A stretch of 36,798 nucleotides of DNA, taken from positions 1 through 36,798 of the forward strand of contig JAFDWZ010000031.1 of NCBI GenBank assembly GCA_018268195.1. Direction: 5' to 3'. The position numbers and the translations under genes are program-made. Origin of the DNA: Bacteroidota bacterium (GTDB taxonomy: Bacteria; Bacteroidota; Bacteroidia; AKYH767-A; OLB10). Below, piece by piece: positions 8,244 to 16,258 of the stretch (positions are counted from its first letter, which is position 1; every line of letters begins with the position of its first letter). Below the pieces are notes generated by a model. It made no database searches. It saw only the letters and a program-made list of their open reading frames with translations, and was not told the DNA's origin.

Positions 8244-9460
8244 TGAATAAAAAACAAAAGTCTGTATTAATTTATCCAATAACGCTGACGATGCTTCTTG
8301 CTGCAGTTTTATCAACTGTTGCATGCCGCACATCCAAACAAGTGCATGTACCCACAGTACAGTCTCCTCCCAAACCCGTGGAGAAAGAACCAACTCCTGC
8401 TCCCAAACCTAAGGAAGAAATAGTGAAACCATTAAATTTCGGTTTACTGCTACCGCTCGACATCAAAAAAAATCTGGATGCTATTACTGATACATCCGTT
8501 GACATGGGAATGGATAATTTTACCATGAGTCAGTTGCAATTTGCCGAAGGGGCTTTGCTTGCAGTTGATTCGCTGAATGCCGTTAAACAGACGGTGAATA
8601 TCAAAATCAATGATGCACCAGCTGACAGTTTTTATTTATCAAATAAACTTTACAAGGCAGATTTGCTTCATGCAGATGTAATTATTGCAGCCGTACCGGC
8701 AGCCAATGCACCTGTTGTTCAGCGCATAGCCAATATGCATAAGCAAAAAGTAATTTTTACTCAGCCCGTATCTGTTTCATCACTTCCTTCGTCCGACCGT
8801 ATTTATCTTGCAGCAACTTCCACTCCCACGCAATGCGAAATGGCAGCATCTAAACTTGCTGCTTATATTCCTTCAGCACATTATTTCCTGCTCACAACTG
8901 ATAATAAAAGAGATCTGGACATTGCATCATTATTTAAACCGGGTTTGCCTACGGCCAGAACTTTTGTTCTTACTGATAGAAACAAACTCGATTCAATCGC
9001 AAAGCAGGCATCAAGGCATGAGCAAGCCATTATTATAGTTTCGTCTGATGAGGATTATGTATCTTCCACATTAAATAAGCTGAATGCTGCAGCCGATGGG
9101 ATGATTACGGTTTTAGGGCTACCCACTTGGGAGAATTTTGAAACAATAGATTTTTCGAATCTTAAAAATATCAGAGCACTTTATTTCACTACCAATTTTA
9201 TTGATGAAGGCTCAGAGGTTGTGAAAGACTTCAGAAATAAATTTATCAGTAAATACAATACAGATCCGATGTTTTCTGCTTATCAGGGATATGAGCTAAT
9301 AATGGAGTTTGCGGCCAACCGCTTAGATGAAGGGCGAAAGCAAATGAGAAAGAAGGTGCTTCCGATGAAATTTATGCAAAACGACAACCATGGTTGCTTC
9401 GAAAATAGATATGTACGGTTCATTGAAATCAAAAATTTTGAATTGATACCGGTGGACTGA
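8243..9460 (+). CDS. Lipoprotein with type I periplasmic-binding-protein-like fold
   Basis: 405 residues from the ATG at 8243, preceded by GGGAG. A hydrophobic N-terminus ends in LSTVAC, so C28 is a likely lipidated cysteine although the lipobox is imperfect. A proline-rich linker follows (about 38-60), then a domain starting FGLLLPLDIKKN with alternating alpha/beta segments such as ADVIIAAVPAANAPVVQRIA and AIIIVSSDEDYV. This matches the receptor/LivK-like binding-protein fold that is also found in the penicillin-binding-protein activator LpoA. No permease or ABC ATPase is adjacent, so a transport role is unsupported. Related proteins in this phylum often carry LysM domains; none is seen here. 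The ligand is unknown; an envelope or cell-wall role is only a guess. Confidence 0.7.
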   Translation: MNKKQKSVLIYPITLTMLLAAVLSTVACRTSKQVHVPTVQSPPKPVEKEPTPAPKPKEEIVKPLNFGLLLPLDIKKNLDAITDTSVDMGMDNFTMSQLQFAEGALLAVDSLNAVKQTVNIKINDAPADSFYLSNKLYKADLLHADVIIAAVPAANAPVVQRIANMHKQKVIFTQPVSVSSLPSSDRIYLAATSTPTQCEMAASKLAAYIPSAHYFLLTTDNKRDLDIASLFKPGLPTARTFVLTDRNKLDSIAKQASRHEQAIIIVSSDEDYVSSTLNKLNAAADGMITVLGLPTWENFETIDFSNLKNIRALYFTTNFIDEGSEVVKDFRNKFISKYNTDPMFSAYQGYELIMEFAANRLDEGRKQMRKKVLPMKFMQNDNHGCFENRYVRFIEIKNFELIPVD

Positions 9461-9515
9461 AGAGAGTTATTATCGGCAAGAGCTTTAATATCAATTATTT
9501 ACCATTGTGGTTTAA

Positions 9516-9556
9516 GATTCTTCAATATGTTATTTAAAAATTGAAGATTCGTTTTT
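9516..9556 (+). terminator. Possible weak terminator after the guaA operon
   Basis: Arms TCTTCAAT (9519-9526) and ATTGAAGA (9540-9547) pair perfectly over eight bases, with two more pairs after a mismatch. A T-run follows at 9552-9556 after a short gap. The stem is AT-rich and overlaps the rpmB promoter region, so it may not act alone. Confidence 0.4.
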
Positions 9557-9583
9557 GAAATATGATATTTTTAATTAATTTTG
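9554..9583 (+). promoter_or_regulatory. Bacteroidota-type promoter of the rpmB operon
   Basis: TTTG at 9554-9557 (-33 box), 18-bp spacer, TAATTTTG at 9576-9583 (-7 box, TAnnTTTG). It leaves a short leader of about 20-25 bases before the rpmB ATG at 9611. This is the best promoter match in the window. Confidence 0.65.
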
Positions 9584-9610
9584 CCGACCCTTATTAAAAG
9601 TGAGAATATT

Positions 9611-9844
9611 ATGTCGCGAATTTGTGATTTAACAGGAAAAGGCAGTGTGGTAGGAAATAACGTTTCGTTTTCAAACCGTAAAACAAAACGCAGATTCAAT
9701 CCAAACCTGCAGGAAAAAAAGTTTTTCATTCCCGAAACAGGAGAATGGATAACCTTAAAAGTATCAGCAGCAGCCCTTCGTACCATCAACAAAAAAGGTA
9801 TTACGGCTTGCATCAACAGTTTAATTAAAAAAGGACACATTTAA
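9611..9844 (+). CDS. rpmB: 50S ribosomal protein bL28
   Basis: 77 residues beginning MSRICDLTGKGSVVGNNVSFS with the NRKTKRRFNPNLQ segment typical of bL28. The ATG at 9611 gives the canonical N-terminus; the in-frame TTG at 9581 is inside the promoter box and is rejected. It is the first gene of rpmB-rpmG-DUF4295, with 12 bp to rpmG. It has no Shine-Dalgarno. Confidence 0.97.
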   Translation: MSRICDLTGKGSVVGNNVSFSNRKTKRRFNPNLQEKKFFIPETGEWITLKVSAAALRTINKKGITACINSLIKKGHI

Positions 9845-9856
9845 TTCCTATAAACC

Positions 9857-10039
9857 ATGGCAAAAAAAGGTAACAGGGTACAGGTAATATTAGAATGTAC
9901 AGAGCATAAAGCAAGTGGTATGCCTGGTATGTCACGCTACATTACCACCAAGAATAAGAAAAACACAACAGAGCGTTTGGAGTTGAAAAAGTACAACCCC
10001 GTTCTAAAGAAAGTAACAGTTCATAAAGAAATTAAATAA
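9857..10039 (+). CDS. rpmG: 50S ribosomal protein bL33
   Basis: 60 residues, [18 protein letters not shown] at the start and the basic [19 protein letters not shown] segment of bL33. Only one cysteine (C14) is present, so this is the zinc-free form of bL33. It lies 12 bp after rpmB and 18 bp before the DUF4295 gene, the usual Bacteroidota order. Confidence 0.96.
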   Translation: MAKKGNRVQVILECTEHKASGMPGMSRYITTKNKKNTTERLELKKYNPVLKKVTVHKEIK

Positions 10040-10057
10040 TATTAAAACTCACAGAAC

Positions 10058-10210
10058 ATGGCTAAGAAGGTAGTTGCAACATTAAAAACCGGAAAAGGCA
10101 AAGAGTTTTCCAAAGTAATTAAAATGGTAAAAGGGACTAACGGTTCCTACTCTTTTAAAGAAGAAGTGGTGCATAACGATCACATTAAAGATTTTTTAAA
10201 AGAGAAATAA
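10058..10210 (+). CDS. DUF4295 small basic protein, likely ribosomal protein bL38
   Basis: A 50-residue ORF found by direct translation: it starts MAKKVVATLKTGKGKEFSKV and ends DHIKDFLKEK. It is basic, without hydrophobic segments. Position directly behind rpmG, composition and sequence match the Bacteroidota-restricted DUF4295 family. My recollection is that a small protein of this kind was seen in the Flavobacterium johnsoniae ribosome and named bL38; I could not verify the correspondence here. The gene is followed 14 bp later by a terminator, so it closes the rpmB operon and is separate from ftsY. Confidence 0.88.
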   Translation: MAKKVVATLKTGKGKEFSKVIKMVKGTNGSYSFKEEVVHNDHIKDFLKEK

Positions 10211-10224
10211 AAGAAATGTAAATG

Positions 10225-10266
10225 AAAAAACAGCTTTCTTCCTTCAAGGGAGAAGGCTGTTTTTAT
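10225..10266 (+). terminator. Terminator of the rpmB-rpmG-DUF4295 operon
   Basis: The arm AAAAACAGC at 10226-10234 pairs with GCTGTTTTT at 10257-10265. An inner stem with a G-U pair and a mismatch runs to the loop around TTCAA. A T-tract closes the 3' side. Confidence 0.72.
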
Positions 10267-10288
10267 TTGTAGCTAGAGATAAGCAGAT

Positions 10289-11239
10289 ATGGGATTTTTT
10301 GGATTGTTTTCAAAAAAAGAAAAAGAATCACTCGACAGTGGTTTAGATAAAACACGCGAAAGTTTTTTTTCGAAAATCACCAAAGCGGTAATAGGGAAGT
10401 CAACAGTAGATGACGAAGTACTTGACAACCTTGAAGAAGTACTGGTTTCATCTGATGTAGGAGTAACCACTACACTTAAAATCATAAAACGTATTCAGGA
10501 TCGTGTGGCAAAAGATAAGTATGTCAGCACAGGTCAGCTTAATAATATTCTTAAAGAAGAAATTGCCGCTTTGTTAGAGGAAAATAAATCAGCAACAGTA
10601 GCATCACTGATTGATGAATCTAAAAAGCCTTATGTCATTATGGTTGTAGGTGTCAATGGAGTAGGAAAAACTACAACCATTGGTAAACTTGCCTATCAGT
10701 TTAAAACAGGAGGAAAGAAGGTGTTACTGGGAGCTGCAGATACTTTTCGTGCTGCTGCAGTAGATCAGTTAAACATTTGGGCCGAGCGAGTAGAAGTACC
10801 TATTGTTTCGCAAGGTATGAATGCCGACCCTGCTTCAGTAGCTTTTGATACCGTAAAATCGGGAGTCGCACAGCAAAGCGATGTAGTAATTATTGATACT
10901 GCAGGACGGCTTCACAACAAAGTGAATCTGATGAATGAACTTTCGAAAATTAAGAGAGTGATGCAAAAAGTTATTCCTGATGCACCACATGAAATACTTC
11001 TTGTACTTGATGCCTCAACAGGTCAAAATGCCATTGAACAGGCCCGACAGTTTACAGCAGCCACTGAAGTAAATGCACTTGCACTGACCAAATTGGATGG
11101 CACTGCAAAAGGAGGAGTAGTAATTGGAATTTCAGACGAATTTAAAATCCCGGTGAAATATATTGGAGTAGGAGAGAAGATTACCGACCTGCAGGCATTT
11201 GATCGAGTAGCTTTTGTTGACTCTCTTTTTGCAAAATAA
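10289..11239 (+). CDS. ftsY: Signal recognition particle receptor FtsY
   Basis: 316 residues. FtsY is the membrane-associated GTPase that docks SRP-ribosome complexes at the Sec translocon. The short N-terminus MGFFGLFSKKEKE lacks the long acidic domain of E. coli FtsY, as in many other phyla; its basic, amphipathic start could serve as the membrane-targeting helix. The N domain is followed by the G domain: P-loop GVNGVGKTT at 121-129, DTFRAAA at 151-157, DTAGR at 203-207 and TKLDG at 267-271. It lies after the ribosomal protein terminator and nine bases before rimO, so the two are probably cotranscribed. Confidence 0.97.
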   Translation: MGFFGLFSKKEKESLDSGLDKTRESFFSKITKAVIGKSTVDDEVLDNLEEVLVSSDVGVTTTLKIIKRIQDRVAKDKYVSTGQLNNILKEEIAALLEENKSATVASLIDESKKPYVIMVVGVNGVGKTTTIGKLAYQFKTGGKKVLLGAADTFRAAAVDQLNIWAERVEVPIVSQGMNADPASVAFDTVKSGVAQQSDVVIIDTAGRLHNKVNLMNELSKIKRVMQKVIPDAPHEILLVLDASTGQNAIEQARQFTAATEVNALALTKLDGTAKGGVVIGISDEFKIPVKYIGVGEKITDLQAFDRVAFVDSLFAK

Positions 11240-11248
11240 TATCATATC

Positions 11249-12556
11249 ATGCGCACAAAAATTTCAAGACCGATAAAAGTAAATGTAGTTACACTGGGAT
11301 GTTCTAAAAATGTGGTGGACTCTGAAATACTTATGGGCCAACTGCAAGCTAACGATTTTGATGTGGCGCATGAATCATCTAAGAATGCCGAGATAGTTAT
11401 CATTAACACCTGCGGATTTATTGACAATGCCAAGCAAGAATCTATTGATACCATTTTGCATTATGCCAAGGAAAAAGAAAAAGGTAAAATAGAAAAGCTG
11501 ATTGTTACAGGATGTCTTTCGGAACGTTACAAACCTGCATTGGAAAAAGAAATTAAAGGGGTAGATAATTTTTTTGGTACACATGATTTACCAAGGTTGC
11601 TCAAAACTCTTGGAGCTGATTACAAACATGAACTTATTGGTGAGCGACTGATGACAACTCCTCGTCATTATGCTTACATGAAAATATCTGAAGGTTGCGA
11701 CCGCCCTTGCTCATTTTGTGCCATACCGCTTATGCGAGGTAATCACATATCGAAACCGGTAGAAGAGTTGGTAAGCGAAGCTAAAGCACTTGTAGCTAAA
11801 GGAACCAAAGAATTAATTCTTATAGCACAGGATTCAACGTTTTACGGACTTGATCTTTACAAGGAACGCAGATTACATGTACTGATGCAGCAACTTGCTG
11901 CAGTAGCAGAGTTGGAATGGCTAAGAGTGCATTATGCTTTTCCGTCAGGATTTCCACTCGAAATTCTGGATGTGATGAGCAGTACTCCCAACATCTGTAA
12001 ATATTTAGACATACCGTTGCAACATGCCAGCGATAATATGCTGAAAAGTATGCGCAGAGGAATTACAAAAGATAAAACGGTTGCACTTTTAAACACCATC
12101 AGAGAAAAGGTTCCGGGTGTGGCAGTGCGTACTACTTTCATTACCGGATATCCGGGTGAGACTGAAAAAGACCATGAAACTCTATTGCGTTTTCTGGAAG
12201 AAATGCGTTTTGAAAGAGCCGGAGTATTTATGTATTCGCATGAAGAAAACACCCATGCCTACACCTTGAAAGATGATGTGGATGAAGCTACCAAACAACG
12301 CAGGTTAGACGAACTAATGCAGGTACAACAACAGATTTCATACAGCATTAATCAAAATAGAGTAGGAACTACATGTAAAGTGTTGTTCGATAGAAAAGAA
12401 GGAAATTATTTCGTAGGCCGCACAGAATTTGATTCACCTGAAGTAGATAATGAAGTGCTTGTGGAAGCACAGCATAACTATGTACGTATTGGCGACTTTG
12501 CAAACATCAGAATAACTTCAGCCGAAGCTTTTGACCTGATGGGAGTTGTTGAATAA
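11249..12556 (+). CDS. rimO: Ribosomal protein uS12 methylthiotransferase RimO
   Basis: 435 residues. RimO is a radical SAM enzyme that adds a methylthio group to a conserved Asp of uS12. The N-terminal UPF0004 domain has the auxiliary cluster cysteines C18 (TLGCSKN), C55 (NTCGF) and C89 (TGCLSERY). The radical SAM cluster is C150, C154 and C157 in CDRPCSFC, followed by IPLMRG. A TRAM-like domain occupies roughly the last 65 residues. The LGCSKNVVDSE start and the absence of the MiaB-type spacing favour RimO over MiaB. It follows ftsY by nine bases and ends ten bases from the convergent pyruvate carboxylase. Confidence 0.95.
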   Translation: MRTKISRPIKVNVVTLGCSKNVVDSEILMGQLQANDFDVAHESSKNAEIVIINTCGFIDNAKQESIDTILHYAKEKEKGKIEKLIVTGCLSERYKPALEKEIKGVDNFFGTHDLPRLLKTLGADYKHELIGERLMTTPRHYAYMKISEGCDRPCSFCAIPLMRGNHISKPVEELVSEAKALVAKGTKELILIAQDSTFYGLDLYKERRLHVLMQQLAAVAELEWLRVHYAFPSGFPLEILDVMSSTPNICKYLDIPLQHASDNMLKSMRRGITKDKTVALLNTIREKVPGVAVRTTFITGYPGETEKDHETLLRFLEEMRFERAGVFMYSHEENTHAYTLKDDVDEATKQRRLDELMQVQQQISYSINQNRVGTTCKVLFDRKEGNYFVGRTEFDSPEVDNEVLVEAQHNYVRIGDFANIRITSAEAFDLMGVVE

Positions 12557-12566
12557 GAAAGTAAAA

Positions 12567-15500
12567 TCAGATTTCTATAATCAGGTCATCACTCTCAACA
12601 AGAGTTTTTTCTCCCAGATGTATTTTTTTAACTGTTAAATCCTGTGGTGCCGTAATGGTAGTCTCCATTTTCATGGCTTCAATCACAAAGAGCGGAGTGT
12701 TTCTTTTTACAGTATCGCCTTCTTTTACAAAAATCTTAGATAGCATCCCCTGCAATGGTGCGCCAATTTGATTATCACCTTTTACTTTAAGATGTTGTTG
12801 CTTTTTCGATTTCTGCGATTTATCCTGAACTTCTACAGTTCGTGTCTGTCCGTTAAGCCTGAAATAAACAGTTCGTATTCCATTCTCATCCGCATCGCCT
12901 ACATATAACAATCGTATCAGAACGGTTTTGCCTTTTCCAATGTCAACAATTATTTCTTCGTTGTTTTTCATTCCATAAAAAAACGGAATGGTAGGCAACG
13001 GCATTAAATCGCCATATTGCTGAATGTTGCTGTAATAATCTTCAAAAACCTTAGGATAAAATTTATATGATAGGAAATCAAGAAATGTAAGTCTTTCATC
13101 AAATTTAGTTTTGAAAGCTTCAAATTCAACATCAAAGTCAATAGGCTTCAAATGTGCGTTTGGTAAATCAGTATAAGGCTTTTCGTCTTTCAGAACAATT
13201 TTCTGAAGTTTTTCGGGAAAACCTCCGGGAGGCTGCCCCAGATCACCTCTGAACATACTCTTTACCGAGTCGGGGAATGATAAGGTATCACCTTTGCTGA
13301 AAATATCATCATTAGTCAGATTATTTGTGACCATGTACAAAGCCATATCGCCTACAACCTTACTCGATGGAGTTACCTTTACAATATCGCCAAATAAAAT
13401 ATTTACATCTTCATAAGCCTTTTTAATTTCTTCCATTTTGTTTCCTAAGCCAAGCGAATTTGCTTGCGGTTTCAAATTGGAATATTGCCCTCCCGGTATT
13501 TCATGTTTGTAAACTTCGGCAGTTCCGGCTTGCAAACCTGATTCAAAGGGATAATACCATTCACGCACCACTTCCCAATAATTTGAAAACTCGTTGAGTG
13601 AATCAATGTTGAATTTATTTTCGCGTGAGGTTCCGCGCATAACCTCAACTAATGAGTTGAAATTAGGCTGAGATGTTAATCCGCTCAATGAACCTAAAGC
13701 AACATCCACCACATTAACACCTGATTCAATAGCTTTCATGTAGGTGGCACATTGTACCGCGCTGGTATCATGAGTATGCAGGTGAATAGGTATGGAAATA
13801 TGTTTCTTTAATTCGGTAATCAGTTTTTCGGCAGCATAAGGTTTTAACAAACCGGCCATGTCTTTAATGCCAAGAATGTGTGCTCCACTGTCTTCCAGTT
13901 CTTTTGCAAGGTCAACATAATACTGCAATGAATATTTATTTCTGTCAGGGTTTAAAATATCACCGGTGTAGCAAATACATACTTCAGCTAATCCTCCTGT
14001 TAAATTTCGAACAGCATTGATTGAAACTTTCATGCTCTTTGTCCAGTTGAGCGAATCAAAAATGCGGAATACGTCCACTCCGTTTTCCCAACTTTTCTCA
14101 ATAAATTTTTCTACAAGATTATCAGGGTATGCTGAATATCCAATGGCATTGCTTCCACGAATAAGCATTTGCAGCAGAATATTTGGAATAGCTTCACGGA
14201 ATAATCGCAGTCTTCTCCAAGGGTCTTCGTGCAAAAAGCGTAAGGCCACATCAAAAGTAGCTCCTCCCCAAACTTCCATTGAAAATAACTGAGGATGATT
14301 TTGCGCAAAAGCTCTTGCTACATTCATCATATCAATGGTGCGCACACGTGTGGCAAGCAAACTCTGATGTGCATCACGAAAAGTGCAATCGGTATAATGA
14401 ATTACTTTTTCATTCTTCAGCCATTTAGAAAAATTTTCAGGTCCTAACTCGGTCAGCTTTTGTTTGGTGCCGCTGGCAAATGGTTTACTGTAATCATACT
14501 GTGGAATGCGTGGTGTTGAAAAGGTGCGAATATTTTTTAGTCCGTTTAAATCGGGATTGCCGTTAACCATTACATCAGCAAGATAGCGCAATACCTTGGT
14601 GCCACTGTCCTGTGTGGTTTTAAATTTAAATAACTCCGGATGTTTCTGAATGAAAGGAACGGTGATTTTTCCTTCTTTAAATACCGGATGATTCAATACA
14701 TTTTCTAAAAAACGAATATTGGTTTTAACACCGCGAATACGAAACTCGCGCAATGCTCGAAGCAATCTTGAACTTGCACCTTGAAGTGTTCTTCCGGATG
14801 CTGTAACTTTTACCAGCATGGAATCAAAAAACGGTGAAACTTTTACACCCTGATAAGAACTACCCTCATCTAAACGAATGCCATAACCACCGGCATTGCG
14901 GTAGGCTATGATGGTTCCATAGTCGGGTTTAAAATCATTTTGCGGATCTTCAGTCGTTATACGACACTGTATGGCAAAACCATTACATGATATTTTATTC
15001 TGATGCTGAATGTCAATAGCGGCATGATTAAGAGGCATTCCTCCAGCTATTAATATTTGAGCCCTGACTATGTCAATTCCTGTTATCTCTTCCGTAACGG
15101 TATGTTCAACCTGAATACGAGGATTTACTTCGATGAAAAAAATATTTTCTTTTTCGTCAACTAAAAATTCAACAGTGCCTGCGCAACTGTAGTTTACATG
15201 TTTGGCAATACGAAGTGCATAATCATATAAAGCATCCTTGGTTTTTTGTTGCAGTGATGGAGCAGGAGCAATTTCAATTACTTTCTGAAATCTGCGCTGT
15301 AGTGAGCAATCTCTCTCATAAAGGTGAACAATGTTTCCATGTTCATCACCCAGAATCTGAACTTCTATGTGTTTGGGATTATCAACAAATTTCTCAATAA
15401 AAATAGTGTCGTCACCAAAAGCATTGGCAGCTTCACGTCTGGCTTCGTTAAATGATTTTTCAAGTTCGTCTTCTTTACGTATCACCCGCATACCGCGCCC

Positions 15501-16001
15501 GCCACCACCGGCAGCAGCTTTTAATATGACAGGCAAACCAATTCGTCTGGCTTCTTTAAGAGCAATTGCTGAATCGGTTAATTCTGTTTTGCTGTCTTCA
15601 ATCATTGGTACACCGCAGGCAAGAGCAACTTTTTTGGCAGCTACTTTGTCGCCAAGCATATTCATTGCTTCAGGTGATGGGCCAATAAATAATATTCCTT
15701 CCTGACGACATCGTTTGTTGAAAATTACATTTTCACTTAAAAACCCATATCCGGGATGTATGGCATCAACATTATATTTTTTTGCAATACGAATGATTTC
15801 TTCAATATCTAAATAGGGTTTCAGTGGTTCGCTGTCATGACCAATTTGATAGGCTTCATCTGCTTTGTAGCGATGCAGAGAGTAGCGGTCTTCATAAGTA
15901 TAAACAGCAACTGTTTTGATTTCCAGTTCGGAGGCAGCGCGTAAGCAGCGTATTGCTATTTCACCACGATTAGCTACTAATAGTTTTTTGATTTTATTCA
16001 T
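12567..16001 (-). CDS. pyc: Pyruvate carboxylase
   Basis: 1144 residues, the length of the single-chain enzyme that carboxylates pyruvate to oxaloacetate for anaplerosis and gluconeogenesis. The biotin carboxylase domain comes first (KLLVANRGEIAIRC at the start, ATP-loop GGGGRG at 165-170, the HPGYGFLSEN segment). The carboxyltransferase TIM barrel starts around 525 with TDCTFRDAHQSLLATR and contains the HTHDTS metal site. The last 75 residues are the biotinyl domain, with EAMKM and the biotin-bearing lysine K1111. All three parts are intact in one chain, ruling out acetyl-CoA carboxylase subunits. The gene stands alone, convergent with rimO. Confidence 0.97.
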   Translation of the reverse strand: MNKIKKLLVANRGEIAIRCLRAASELEIKTVAVYTYEDRYSLHRYKADEAYQIGHDSEPLKPYLDIEEIIRIAKKYNVDAIHPGYGFLSENVIFNKRCRQEGILFIGPSPEAMNMLGDKVAAKKVALACGVPMIEDSKTELTDSAIALKEARRIGLPVILKAAAGGGGRGMRVIRKEDELEKSFNEARREAANAFGDDTIFIEKFVDNPKHIEVQILGDEHGNIVHLYERDCSLQRRFQKVIEIAPAPSLQQKTKDALYDYALRIAKHVNYSCAGTVEFLVDEKENIFFIEVNPRIQVEHTVTEEITGIDIVRAQILIAGGMPLNHAAIDIQHQNKISCNGFAIQCRITTEDPQNDFKPDYGTIIAYRNAGGYGIRLDEGSSYQGVKVSPFFDSMLVKVTASGRTLQGASSRLLRALREFRIRGVKTNIRFLENVLNHPVFKEGKITVPFIQKHPELFKFKTTQDSGTKVLRYLADVMVNGNPDLNGLKNIRTFSTPRIPQYDYSKPFASGTKQKLTELGPENFSKWLKNEKVIHYTDCTFRDAHQSLLATRVRTIDMMNVARAFAQNHPQLFSMEVWGGATFDVALRFLHEDPWRRLRLFREAIPNILLQMLIRGSNAIGYSAYPDNLVEKFIEKSWENGVDVFRIFDSLNWTKSMKVSINAVRNLTGGLAEVCICYTGDILNPDRNKYSLQYYVDLAKELEDSGAHILGIKDMAGLLKPYAAEKLITELKKHISIPIHLHTHDTSAVQCATYMKAIESGVNVVDVALGSLSGLTSQPNFNSLVEVMRGTSRENKFNIDSLNEFSNYWEVVREWYYPFESGLQAGTAEVYKHEIPGGQYSNLKPQANSLGLGNKMEEIKKAYEDVNILFGDIVKVTPSSKVVGDMALYMVTNNLTNDDIFSKGDTLSFPDSVKSMFRGDLGQPPGGFPEKLQKIVLKDEKPYTDLPNAHLKPIDFDVEFEAFKTKFDERLTFLDFLSYKFYPKVFEDYYSNIQQYGDLMPLPTIPFFYGMKNNEEIIVDIGKGKTVLIRLLYVGDADENGIRTVYFRLNGQTRTVEVQDKSQKSKKQQHLKVKGDNQIGAPLQGMLSKIFVKEGDTVKRNTPLFVIEAMKMETTITAPQDLTVKKIHLGEKTLVESDDLIIEI

Positions 16002-16258
16002 TATTGCGGAGTATTTTATCGGTGATACAAAGGTGATATCTGAAATTATTATTTCCGAAAATATTTTTGAAAAGATATAAAGAATTTATTGAGGAAAACT
16101 TATTGCCTTAAACGATGTTTCTGTGATAAATGTTTCCCTTTTGTACCGATTGCTGAGCGGGTAAAACCAAAATAGCTTTGAGAAGCATTAAATACGGGTT
16201 TAAAGGTTCTTTTTTCGTTTCTTTATTTTAGGTTACTTTGCAATGAATATATTCAGAT

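Noticed and set aside
11249-12556. MiaB instead of RimO
   Set aside because: The start VTLGCSKNVVDSE and the overall length fit RimO better than the tRNA-modifying MiaB.
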